Assembly: GCA_022767515.1 (NCBI GenBank)
Contig: JALENK010000031.1
Location: 1-36,486, forward strand
Length of the DNA: 36,486 bases
Source: Clostridium sp.
GTDB taxonomy: Bacteria > Bacillota > Clostridia > Clostridiales > Clostridiaceae
Direction of reading: 5' to 3'
In this document: piece after piece, positions 16,683 through 24,401 of the stretch
How the letters are laid out: each line of letters begins with the position of its first letter
Position numbering within the stretch: the first letter of the stretch is position 1
Notes under the pieces: model-generated
The model's database searches: none
Seen by the model: the letters and a program-made list of their open reading frames with translations, nothing else
What the model was told of the DNA's origin: nothing
Program-made: the position numbers and the translations under genes

Positions 16683-17063
16683 TTATGGTTTAAACTTGTT
16701 TTCAAAATCTAACAATACATCTTTTATTCGATTAAGATTTTCTTGCTCATATTGTGGAAGTTCAATATAGCAATAACTATTTATAATTGTATTATTGTTT
16801 GCATCTTCAATACTAATTATAAACTGGTCTATTGGCACACTTATAATCATTTTATTGTCTGAATTATTAATATCTGCAACATATTTAATATAATTACAAT
16901 CATATACATCTATTGCTTGCAAATAATATTCTTCTTCAGTAAAATTCACACCTAGTTCAGCTTCAAAATATTTTATAATTTTCTTTATAATTTCGTTAAA
17001 CTCTTTATGATAATCCTCTTCTTCATCTATTTCACAACACTCAAAAACAGATTCTTCAATCAT
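16683..17063 (-). CDS. Small acidic protein in the ketosynthase operon
   Basis: The 126-aa protein is very acidic at its N-terminus (CCEIDEEEDYHKEFNEIIKK), with a strand-rich middle (KMIISVPIDQFIISIED) and a helical end. I do not recognise the family. It has no DSL-type carrier motif, so it is not an acyl carrier protein. I chose the ATG at 17063 because AGGAGGA lies just upstream, rather than an earlier in-frame codon at 17078. It is first in a three-gene run with the ketosynthase-like and epimerase-like genes and is close enough to be co-transcribed with them. Confidence 0.65.
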   Translation of the reverse strand: MIEESVFECCEIDEEEDYHKEFNEIIKKIIKYFEAELGVNFTEEEYYLQAIDVYDCNYIKYVADINNSDNKMIISVPIDQFIISIEDANNNTIINSYCYIELPQYEQENLNRIKDVLLDFENKFKP

Positions 17064-17207
17064 AATACTCCTCCTCATTTAAGGTAAATCTCCATTTACT
17101 AACTTACTTTTTAATATATTTTACCATACACAAAAGACAAATAAAACGCTCATTTCATTATTATTAGCCAAGGTCCCAACCGCAAAGTAGGCGGTATTCT
17201 TATATAC

Positions 17208-17258
17208 AAAATAGGAGAACAACCTCAAAGGTCGTCCTCCCGTTTTTGACTAGGCTTG
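17208..17258 (-). repeat. 51-bp direct repeat, copy 1 (left of the CRISPR array)
   Basis: All 51 bp are identical to 18316-18366. On the minus strand it folds as GGAGGACGACCU-UUG-AGGUUGUUCUCC, with every base paired (two G-U pairs) and a 3-nt loop. On the plus strand the same stem has two A-C mismatches. The functional RNA is therefore the minus strand, matching the neighbouring genes. It is followed by TATTTTGTA, a weak T run. Confidence 0.85.
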
Positions 17259-17328
17259 ATGCGTATCACTATTTATTACAAATTGAGCCTAAAACTACTA
17301 AAAAAACATACTGAAAGAAAAAGACTAT

Positions 17329-17974
17329 GTAACAATCCCTTAATCAGGTCAACACTTATTTCTACGTTAAGAGAATTCGGTTCTGGTCTTTATCATCAAG
17401 AGCTGTGACAATCCCTTAAACAAGTCAACACTCATTTCTACGCAGAATAGCAGGAACTCTTACAACGTCAAAACAAGTTGGTGACAATCCCTGCACAGGT
17501 CAACACTTATTTCTACAAATTATAAATCTAACACATAGAAAGGTATATATTGAAGTGTGACAATCCCTTAAACAGGTCAACACTTATTTCTACACAACCA
17601 AAATGTGATTTGGTACCAAATCCATATACAGAGTGACAATCCCTTAAACAGGTCAACACTTATTTCTACAAATTTAGTCAATTTTAACTTAAAAGAAATA
17701 TCTAGAGAATTGTGACAATCCCTTAAACAGGTCAACACTTATTTCTACCTTTTAAAAGTCATAAATAGATTGGAGTTATCGGGGTCGTGACAATCCCTGC
17801 ACAGGTCAACACTTATTTCTACTTTTCTGATCCAAATTATATAAATGAAGATTTCATATTGTGTGACAATCCCTTAAACAGGTCAACATCCATTTCTACA
17901 TGCTGGAACAGAAATACCATTGACAGTAACTTCTTACGTGACAATCCCTTAAACAGGTCAACACTTATTTCTAC
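17329..17974 (-). CRISPR. Orphan CRISPR array, 9 repeats and 8 spacers
   Basis: Repeats begin at 17329, 17405, 17481, 17557, 17633, 17712, 17787, 17863 and 17938. On the plus strand they begin GTGACAATCCC and end ACTTATTTCTAC. Seven are 37 nt with CTTAAACAGG in the centre; the third and seventh are 36 nt with CTGCACAGG. Spacers are 38 to 42 nt and all different. The first two repeats on the left are the most degenerate (GTAAC, TCAGG; CAAGTC, CTCATT), so the left is probably the old end and the leader lies on the right. That means minus-strand transcription, with repeats reading GTAGAAATAAGTG...GGGATTGTCAC. TGAC and GTCA in the repeat can pair. No cas gene is present, and I do not assign a type. 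Confidence 0.97.
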
Positions 17975-18315
17975 AGCAGGTACATTTTATACCCTCTAAA
18001 GTGGCTTATTTCAAGGCTTCATTTTTGCTAATTTCAAAACCTCTAGCCAAGACCACTTTTTTTAATAAAAATAAGATGCAAATCACTTATAATTTTCTAT
18101 GCAAAATCCCTATAAACCTAGTAAATTCAATGCTTGAGAGCATATACCAAAACCTAGGGCTATTTTTTGTCGATTTATAGGTTTTCCTTCTTAACATTTT
18201 CCCTAATTTTAATTAATTTTTATTATCAAATTAAAATTTCATTTTGTAGAAATATATCACATCTTTATTATATCATACCTTTATTTACTTATAAATATTT
18301 TATTCAACATTATTA
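17975..18315 (-). promoter_or_regulatory. AT-rich probable CRISPR leader
   Basis: These 340 bp have no coding potential. They lie at the end with the better conserved terminal repeat, where a leader is expected. A long-loop hairpin (AAAGTGG near 17998 with CCACTTT near 18055) is the only clear structure. The leader role is inferred from repeat decay at the other end. Confidence 0.5.
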
Positions 18316-18366
18316 AAAATAGGAGAACAACCTCAAAGGTCGTCCTCCCGTTTTTGACTAGGCTTG
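18316..18366 (-). repeat. 51-bp direct repeat, copy 2 (3' end of the synthetase gene)
   Basis: This copy is identical to 17208-17258 and lies 9 bp after the synthetase stop, where a terminator is expected. Its minus-strand hairpin has 12 pairs and a 3-nt loop and is followed by TATTTTTAATA. It probably ends or stabilises the synthetase transcript. Confidence 0.85.
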
Positions 18367-18375
18367 GATTTAGTC

Positions 18376-21300
18376 TTACATATTAATCTCTGCTGGTACT
18401 AGCAATTCCCCGCATTTTTCCTTTACATACTCTCTAATTGCATCCTCGCTTATAGAATTTTCAGAGCTGTATGAAACCCTCAAATCAACACAAAGCTTCA
18501 TTTCATTTGTTTCCTTATCAAACTTAAGATATCCAGCAGCATCTAATATACCTGGATAATCTCTCAAGGTATCCTCTAATTTAATAAGGTCAAAATATCT
18601 TCTTCCTCTAATTCCCTCTGTTGCAACAATTCTTCCACTCTCTTCAAGGAAGTCAACTGTTCCATCTGGCATAATTCTTGCAATTCTGTTTGTTTGGTAT
18701 AAAATGCCTTCACTATATGGATTTTCTATAACCTTCTGACAGAACATTGGTTGATGAGATTTGATATAAAGACTTCCCCATGCTCCAAATGGCTTCTTTA
18801 AATAATTTTCATCAAGTACATAAACCTTAACATTCTCATCATCATCAATAGTTGCTGATAATTTGCTACCTGCTGCCTTTCTAAGCTCTGCTCCCTTAAC
18901 AGTTAAATGCTTTGGAAAATACTTTTCTGGTATATATTTCTTTAAACATCTTACTGAATCCTCTTCAAGCATTGCATTTAACACGCTTTCTATTGAATCG
19001 ATAAAAATTTCAAGTAATTCTCTGTCAAATCTGTCTTCCCAATAACGAAGCTCAGTATAGTAACCATTATCATCACTCATTACTTGCATATGGAATGGTA
19101 GTGAATCTAATTGCTGAGAAACACGCTCTACCTTTGCTCCTCCAATTTCAGGAATATTTAAAATATCTCCTTGGTATTGGAAGAACATTTCTCCTTGTCT
19201 ATTTTCTGGAGTAGAGTTCTTCATTATAGACATAATCTGGTCACCAGTCTTCTTTAATAATTCTGTAACACGTTCATGTGCAGTCTGTGTATATCTGCAG
19301 TAATAAGTTAAGAATAATGGTCCAACTATTCTTGTCCAACGGCTATCTGTACGACCACTATGAATACTGTTACTGAATATATCTTTTTGGTCACTAAATA
19401 CACTTATACAATAATTAAATGCTGTTAAGAACATAACATTTTCAGTCACACCATTTTTCTTACAGAAATATAAAAGCTTCTTCTTTACTATCTTGTCAAA
19501 TCTCTTACGAATTTTATTGTATTGCCCTGCTTTTGGAATTTCTCTTCCCTTTTTGCAAAGAAGACTTCTATCAATCTTACTTCCCTTTAACTGCTCGTCC
19601 ACTCTTGCTAAATCCCTTTGACGAACCCCTAAATTTCCACAATTTTCATCTTCTACTATATATTCAAATATAGAGTATTTCTCTGGTTCTATCTCTTCAC
19701 CTGCATAAGCCTTATTTATATCCTCCATAATTATATTCATACTCATTCCATCACCCATTATGTGAGCAACATCTAAAAATAAATATTTTGAAAGTTCAGT
19801 TTCATAAAGCTTAATGTGACATAAATCATCATCTGCTGAATACTTAAATGGAACTAAATCTGCTCTAAGCTGCTTTAAACATTCCTCATCATTCATTTTT
19901 ATAATTGGAATATCCTTAACATAATCTTCACGTGGATATAATTGTAACATCATGCCTTCTGGCTTTATGCATGCTTTTAATCCTGGGTGCGCATCCATAA
20001 CTTTCCATATAGCTTCTCTTAATCTTTCTAAATCAACACTATTGTCTAACTTAAATGTGAATGGCAGATTTCCTGTTGTGTTTCCTCTTATGATATATCC
20101 AAAATATTTCATCATATTTGTTAATGGATAAACATCTCTCTTAGAGTAATCAATAAGTGCCTGAGCCTTTTCTGCCTCATCCATTAATTTTTCAAATTTT
20201 ATAATAGAGTTATTTTCTAATAAATCATTAAGAGTTATTGTTTGGTCAAGTCTTTTATGAACTTCTTCTATTAATAACATACTTCCTAAAGAATCAAGTC
20301 CACATTCATAAAGATTACTATCAATACCAAATGATGAATGACCGATAATTTCCTCAACTATTGAATATAGTATCTTTTGTCTCTCTGTTTCTGGCTTTTT
20401 CATCTGCTCAAGACTAGCCTTTTCCTCTTCTTTCTGCTTAAAGAATTTATCACGTACAATTTTTTTTGAAGAATTTTTAGGGAATGGATTTTTACGTATT
20501 GCACACTTTGAAATTCTAGCATAAGTTGGAAGTTCTTTATTATACTTTTGAACTATTTCATTAACTGCTTCCTCTATATCAAGAATTTTGTTAGCTTGAG
20601 CATATTCATAGTTAGGATATACCTCTGCTGCAATGACGCTTCCATCACCATATGCTAAAATATCTGAAATTAATATTTCCCCATCAAATTTATTTTCAAT
20701 CATTTCTGGTGATACATTTTCACCATTACTTAATATTATAAGATTCTTCTTTCTACCTGTTAAGAAAAGGAATCCATCTTCATCAACATATCCTAAATCT
20801 CCTGTACATAACCATCCATCTTCAGTTATTGCTTCTTTTGTACGTTCAGGGTCTTTATAATATCCCATCATTACAGAGGAACTCTTTACTTGTATCTCAT
20901 CATCTACAATTCTAACTTGACAGCCTCTTACAATTTTACCAACTGAAGCAAGCTTTTCCTTATTACCATAATCAGGTGATGAAATTTTAGGAGAACACTC
21001 AGACATACCATATCCTTGTCCCGTTAAAATTCCAATTTCAAAAAGCTTTTCTGCAAGACTGCTTGATAAGTATCCACCACCACTTATTAATAACTTAAGA
21101 TTACTTCCTAAGACTTTATTCTTAGCTTCTACAGGTGATAGCTCTGGATTCTTTTTCATGGCTATTGCAACTCTGTTATATAGCATTTTAATCATCATTG
21201 GTACTGCTCTAATTTTTGTTGGTTTAAATAGTTGTATATAATCTACCATCTTAGCAAGTTCTGGACATATAGTTAGTATAGAACCATATCTTATTACAAA

Positions 21301-22002
21301 AAATAAATCTCCACTTATACAGAAAATATGATGTATTGGAAGAACATTCATGCAAATATCAATTGAATCATTTTCCATATCATCACAGCAGAACACGTTA
21401 TCCATAAGATTTCCATGAGATAACATTACCCCTTTACCTTTTCCTGTAGTTCCTGATGTGAATATGATAATCGCTAAATCTTCTGGTTTAACATCAGATA
21501 CAAATTTCTTACCTCTATAGTTTGCAATTATACCACTTACACTCTCTACTATATTTGTATCATTTTTATATAGGTTTTGCATACATACATAATACTTTAT
21601 ATTAGGGCAGTTTTCTTTTATAACATCTACCTGAGATTGAAACTCCCAATCATAAAAAAGCACATCAACATCTGCACGAGTAAGTTCATCAACAAATATA
21701 TCATTGCCTAACTGAACATCCATAGGAATTGCAACACTTCCTGTTGCTGTTATACCAAATAATGTAACCACATATCTATAACTACATTTACCAATTATTG
21801 CAGCATGAAGCTTACGACCATGAGCATCATTTTTCTCCTTCATCCAACTTGCTAACGCATCTACATCTGATTTTAATTCTAAATAAGTTCTTTCTATTAT
21901 TTCGTCATTTCTTTCATAACGCATAAATACCCTATTTGAGTATTCCTCACTTGCTTTTTTTACTAAGCCATACAATGTTTGAGTGTTTTCTAATGTAACC
22001 AT
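18376..22002 (-). CDS. NRPS-like ligase/carrier/condensation enzyme
   Basis: The 1208-aa protein has four parts. Residues 10-510 are an AMP-forming acyl ligase: IIIFTSGTTGKGKGVMLSHG, GQGYGMSECSP, GDLGYVDEDGFLFLTGRKKN, and the catalytic Lys in NSSKKIVRDK. Residues 545-615 are a carrier domain with the phosphopantetheine Ser in ECGLDSLGSM. Residues 630-1010 resemble a condensation/acyltransferase domain; AHIMGDGMS keeps the catalytic second His of HHxxxDG, with Ala for the first. The last 180 residues look like the C-terminal piece of a second adenylation domain (ARIMPDGTVDFLEESGR). It should load an acid and pass it to an unknown acceptor. The start is ATG with a weak GAAGAAG site; a TTG lies just before. 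Confidence 0.85.
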   Translation of the reverse strand: MVTLENTQTLYGLVKKASEEYSNRVFMRYERNDEIIERTYLELKSDVDALASWMKEKNDAHGRKLHAAIIGKCSYRYVVTLFGITATGSVAIPMDVQLGNDIFVDELTRADVDVLFYDWEFQSQVDVIKENCPNIKYYVCMQNLYKNDTNIVESVSGIIANYRGKKFVSDVKPEDLAIIIFTSGTTGKGKGVMLSHGNLMDNVFCCDDMENDSIDICMNVLPIHHIFCISGDLFFVIRYGSILTICPELAKMVDYIQLFKPTKIRAVPMMIKMLYNRVAIAMKKNPELSPVEAKNKVLGSNLKLLISGGGYLSSSLAEKLFEIGILTGQGYGMSECSPKISSPDYGNKEKLASVGKIVRGCQVRIVDDEIQVKSSSVMMGYYKDPERTKEAITEDGWLCTGDLGYVDEDGFLFLTGRKKNLIILSNGENVSPEMIENKFDGEILISDILAYGDGSVIAAEVYPNYEYAQANKILDIEEAVNEIVQKYNKELPTYARISKCAIRKNPFPKNSSKKIVRDKFFKQKEEEKASLEQMKKPETERQKILYSIVEEIIGHSSFGIDSNLYECGLDSLGSMLLIEEVHKRLDQTITLNDLLENNSIIKFEKLMDEAEKAQALIDYSKRDVYPLTNMMKYFGYIIRGNTTGNLPFTFKLDNSVDLERLREAIWKVMDAHPGLKACIKPEGMMLQLYPREDYVKDIPIIKMNDEECLKQLRADLVPFKYSADDDLCHIKLYETELSKYLFLDVAHIMGDGMSMNIIMEDINKAYAGEEIEPEKYSIFEYIVEDENCGNLGVRQRDLARVDEQLKGSKIDRSLLCKKGREIPKAGQYNKIRKRFDKIVKKKLLYFCKKNGVTENVMFLTAFNYCISVFSDQKDIFSNSIHSGRTDSRWTRIVGPLFLTYYCRYTQTAHERVTELLKKTGDQIMSIMKNSTPENRQGEMFFQYQGDILNIPEIGGAKVERVSQQLDSLPFHMQVMSDDNGYYTELRYWEDRFDRELLEIFIDSIESVLNAMLEEDSVRCLKKYIPEKYFPKHLTVKGAELRKAAGSKLSATIDDDENVKVYVLDENYLKKPFGAWGSLYIKSHQPMFCQKVIENPYSEGILYQTNRIARIMPDGTVDFLEESGRIVATEGIRGRRYFDLIKLEDTLRDYPGILDAAGYLKFDKETNEMKLCVDLRVSYSSENSISEDAIREYVKEKCGELLVPAEINM

Positions 22003-22154
22003 CAACTATCTTCTTCTTTCTTTATAAAATTTTATAGTTAGATACAAAATACTATTGCCCCTAACCAAAAATAGTTCATAAATTTAACTATCTCTATTAC
22101 AAAATAACACATTATGGTATATTTTACAATATAAATTTATTTTTTTTAAATTTG

Positions 22155-22200
22155 GTAATAAAATTATTACTAATACAATATACAAAATATTATTTGTATA
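22155..22200. promoter_or_regulatory. Two palindromes upstream of the synthetase gene
   Basis: GTAATAA-AA-TTATTAC (22155-22170) is a perfect 7-2-7 dyad. TATACAAA-N6-TTTGTATA (22179-22200) is a perfect 8-6-8 dyad. They lie 150-200 bp upstream of the synthetase start in a 300-bp non-coding stretch and could be operator sites. AT-rich DNA gives such dyads by chance more easily, so confidence is limited. Confidence 0.4.
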
Positions 22201-22303
22201 CTTAATTTTAATACTATACTACCTTTTAATCAGAATTCACAAAACTAATTTGTCAAATATTGTAGAATACAATTATTTTAAAGTCTAAATTTCTTGTAAA
22301 TGC

Positions 22304-22344
22304 AAAAAAGAGACTAATGCTCCAACTACGGAAACATTAATCTC
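22304..22344 (-). terminator. Terminator of the Panacea operon
   Basis: On the minus strand GAGATTAATG pairs with CATTAGTCTC (one G-U pair) and is followed by six T residues. It lies 28 bp after the antitoxin stop. Confidence 0.85.
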
Positions 22345-22371
22345 GCAATCTTACTTATACTAATGAGGGAA

Positions 22372-23367
22372 TTATATACTTCTAAACATATCCTGTGCGT
22401 AAGCACTAATATCGTTCGGTTTCATCATATTGTACTTAGCTTTGATTGCCACAAAATAAGCTCCAATAGAACTCTGAGGTATAATACGTTCAGAGGGAAC
22501 TGACAACGTCAAATCTCCTCTAGTATCAAGCCATGGTGCTTCGTTATGGGTAAATTGCTCTAGTATTTTACCACTATAGCAACATAAATGGTTAATAACA
22601 CTATCAAAGACTGCTTTTTCAGAGGCTGTCAATATAGAGTTATCAAATGCTACATTCTCTGCAATAGGATCAAAGCGATAATCACGATATCTAAAGTATA
22701 CATCTCTGTAAACTGGACCATGTACCCATGCTTCGCAATTCTCTTTAAAAAGAAACTCATTATAAAATGCATAATAAAATCCCTGTATATAATATAAAGC
22801 TTTTTGAAGTGCTAAAGGCGTAATGTCTTGGCACTGGTTAAGAATATACTTTATTGCAACATCTATATTTGAAGAATCCCTATCAGAAACACCAATCAAT
22901 TCATCTACTGCTTTTCTGCTTTTCTCATAAGAACTCTGAGATTTAAGGTTTCCTTTTCCTGCTTCAAGCAATTCTGCATAATACAAAGGATCTTCATATA
23001 TCCTAGTAAGAATCTCTGAATACTGCTTTGTTGGCATATCACCATCACAATACCTAGAAAAAGTCTGCTCACCCCATCCTAACAAAAGCGAAAGAGGTCT
23101 TTTTCCAATAGAATACTTTTCAGGAATTGCTAGTATGATATCAAGTGATACAATTCCGTTCTTCTTACGATAAACATCATACAATGTTCTAAGATTAAAA
23201 TCATTAATTTCTGGTACATAAATTCGTGTTCCACAGCAAGCACATTTAGCCTCTTTTCCAGTGTAATGATATTCTACACCTTTAATTTTTCCAACCATCA
23301 ATTCTTCAGTCACAGTATAATCCACATCATTATGACATTCTTCACAAAAAACAAAATTTTTAATCAT
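22372..23367 (-). CDS. Panacea (SocA/DUF4065) antitoxin with zinc ribbon and HTH
   Basis: The 331-aa protein has an N-terminal zinc ribbon (FCEECHNDV and CACCGTRIY), then a MqsA-like helix-turn-helix (about 85-110; LSLLLGWGEQTFSRYCDG) and a C-terminal Panacea domain: PLALQKALYYIQGFYYAFYN and CEAWVHGPVYRDVYFRY. Panacea proteins are hyperpromiscuous antitoxins paired with many toxins. I chose the ATG at 23367, with AAAGGGG 8 bp upstream, over one at 23385 that overlaps the toxin stop. It is second in an operon with the 89-aa putative toxin. The DNA-binding part probably acts on the TGCA-N3-TGCA dyads upstream. Confidence 0.88.
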   Translation of the reverse strand: MIKNFVFCEECHNDVDYTVTEELMVGKIKGVEYHYTGKEAKCACCGTRIYVPEINDFNLRTLYDVYRKKNGIVSLDIILAIPEKYSIGKRPLSLLLGWGEQTFSRYCDGDMPTKQYSEILTRIYEDPLYYAELLEAGKGNLKSQSSYEKSRKAVDELIGVSDRDSSNIDVAIKYILNQCQDITPLALQKALYYIQGFYYAFYNEFLFKENCEAWVHGPVYRDVYFRYRDYRFDPIAENVAFDNSILTASEKAVFDSVINHLCCYSGKILEQFTHNEAPWLDTRGDLTLSVPSERIIPQSSIGAYFVAIKAKYNMMKPNDISAYAQDMFRSI

Positions 23368-23381
23368 GGCTAATTCCCCTT

Positions 23382-23651
23382 TCATATAAAATCACCTAAA
23401 CAGAGTACTTCATACTCATAGCCAATATTTGTGTTCTTAAGCGAATGACAAAAATCCTCTACCTCAATTTGCATCAGAATTGATTTCTGCTTATCACTAC
23501 GAATGTTGTATTCATTTATAAAATCTATATTTTCCTGTCGTTTATCATTTAAGGAAATAGAATACTTTCCTATAGATACACACGCTTTTATCTTTTCTAG
23601 TATATCTTCAATTTCTTCACGAGAATAATTCTGATTATAATATGAATGCAT
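23382..23651 (-). CDS. Putative toxin of a Panacea toxin-antitoxin pair (short)
   Basis: The 89-aa protein begins YSREEIEDILEKIKACVSIGKYSISLNDKRQENIDF and ends YEYEVLCLGDFI. It resembles the N-terminal part of clostridial proteins of about 130-140 aa found beside MqsA/Panacea antitoxins. As I recall, those relatives continue after YEYEVL with a longer C-terminal strand region, so this copy may be C-terminally truncated. AGGAGGG lies 7 bp before the ATG and a strong promoter is upstream. It is encoded just before the antitoxin. The toxic activity, if still present, is unknown. Confidence 0.7.
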   Translation of the reverse strand: MHSYYNQNYSREEIEDILEKIKACVSIGKYSISLNDKRQENIDFINEYNIRSDKQKSILMQIEVEDFCHSLKNTNIGYEYEVLCLGDFI

Positions 23652-23674
23652 ATCTCTTACCCTCCTTAATTATT

Positions 23675-23703
23675 ATGATACACACATCAAATAATTTTGT
23701 CAA
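23675..23703 (-). promoter_or_regulatory. Promoter of the toxin-antitoxin operon
   Basis: On the minus strand, TTGACA (23698-23703) and TATCAT (23675-23680) are separated by 17 bp, with the start codon 23 bp beyond the -10. Confidence 0.75.
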
Positions 23704-23754
23704 TGCAAAATGCACTAATTGATACATTTACATCAACAAACAATGCACTATGCA
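23704..23754. promoter_or_regulatory. Two TGCA-N3-TGCA operator dyads
   Basis: TGCAAAATGCA (23704-23714) abuts the -35 box and TGCACTATGCA (23744-23754) lies exactly 40 bp further, about four helical turns. Both sit in a shared CAATGCA context. They are good candidates for the binding sites of the antitoxin's helix-turn-helix, which would repress its own operon. Confidence 0.65.
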
Positions 23755-23788
23755 AAAAATATAGTATGACAAAAAGCCATACTATATT
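23754..23788 (-). terminator. Terminator of the Fur-family regulator gene
   Basis: On the minus strand TATAGTATG pairs with CATACTATA around a 9-nt loop and is followed by TTTTTT. It lies 19 bp after the regulator stop. Confidence 0.85.
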
Positions 23789-23806
23789 ACATTTACCTTA
23801 AATTAA

Positions 23807-24214
23807 TTATTTTTTACTACATTCATAACAAACTCCTATAAGCAAGGAATCCTCACATTCAATATTAAAATTAAACTGATTCTTTATATAGTTATCAATA
23901 TTATTCATAAACTCGCCCTCTAAATGATATATCTTCTTGCATAGTCTACATTGCATATGTAAATGCCTATGGCAATTGCTCTTTACATCAACCACTCTAT
24001 ATAAACAAGCACTGCTATTTGCAGACTTAAACTTAACTAAAATATTCTTCTGTGCCATTCTTTCTAAATTTCTATATATTGTAGTTAAATTCACATCTAT
24101 GTCCTGCGAAATTATATAATTATAAACACTTTTTGTATCAAAACTATTTTCTTTTTGTAATTTAATATATTCCAGTATCTTTTCATTTACCTTTGTACTA
24201 TATTCCTTCTTCAT
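23807..24214 (-). CDS. Fur-family metal-dependent repressor, probably Zur
   Basis: The 135-aa protein has the usual Fur length. An N-terminal winged helix (SVYNYIISQDIDVNLTTIYRNLERM) is followed by HRHLHMQCRLCKKIYHLEG, holding regulatory His residues and the first Cys pair, and by CYEC, the second Cys pair of the structural zinc site. It is divergent from a zinc-type ABC transporter whose leader has a perfect 7-1-7 dyad, so zinc-responsive repression is the best guess; PerR- or Fur-like roles are less likely. I chose the ATG at 24214; a TTG precedes it. A weaker dyad near 24240 suggests autoregulation. Confidence 0.85.
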   Translation of the reverse strand: MKKEYSTKVNEKILEYIKLQKENSFDTKSVYNYIISQDIDVNLTTIYRNLERMAQKNILVKFKSANSSACLYRVVDVKSNCHRHLHMQCRLCKKIYHLEGEFMNNIDNYIKNQFNFNIECEDSLLIGVCYECSKK

Positions 24215-24311
24215 CAATCAGGTCATCCTCTCAACAAATTTGCAAGTGATTTTTATTTTTTAATTATAGATACTTAAATCTTTCTTGTCAAATAATATAA
24301 GTATTACTTAC

Positions 24312-24340
24312 TTGACAAAATTATTCATTACTCCTATAAT
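24312..24340 (+). promoter_or_regulatory. Promoter of the metal ABC transporter operon
   Basis: TTGACA (24312-24317) and TATAAT (24335-24340) are separated by 17 bp, a full consensus pair. The 7-1-7 dyad lies 13 bp downstream of the -10, across the likely transcription start. Confidence 0.9.
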
Positions 24341-24352
24341 CAAAATTGCATT

Positions 24353-24367
24353 TGCAAATCATTTGCA
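24353..24367. promoter_or_regulatory. Perfect 7-1-7 Fur/Zur-type box
   Basis: TGCAAAT-C-ATTTGCA has the 7-1-7 geometry of Fur, Zur and PerR boxes and covers the start of transcription. An imperfect relative (TGCAAGT-G-ATTTTTA) lies at 24241-24255 in front of the regulator gene. Metal-bound repressor here would block the transporter operon. Confidence 0.8.
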
Positions 24368-24401
24368 TTTGTTAATAATATTTTTTTAGGAGGATGTATA
24401 A

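Noticed and set aside
17165-17200. A GC-rich 5-bp hairpin (ACCGC with GCGGT) between the acidic gene and the left 51-bp repeat
   Set aside because: The stem is short and lacks a proper T run; I see no known RNA family in it.
17329-17974. Assignment of the array to Cas12a (type V-A) because plus-strand repeats end ATTTCTAC
   Set aside because: Cas12a repeats continue to a GTAGAT hairpin partner, which is absent, and repeat decay favours the other orientation.
17787-17999. A 70-codon plus-strand frame with internal repeats
   Set aside because: The repeats are the translated CRISPR repeats; the frame is an artefact of the array.
23704-24367. A shared regulator for the toxin-antitoxin dyads (TGCA-N3-TGCA) and the Zur-type box (TGCAAAT-N-ATTTGCA)
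   Set aside because: Both contain TGCA, but spacing and geometry differ (4-3-4 against 7-1-7), and each has its own adjacent DNA-binding protein.
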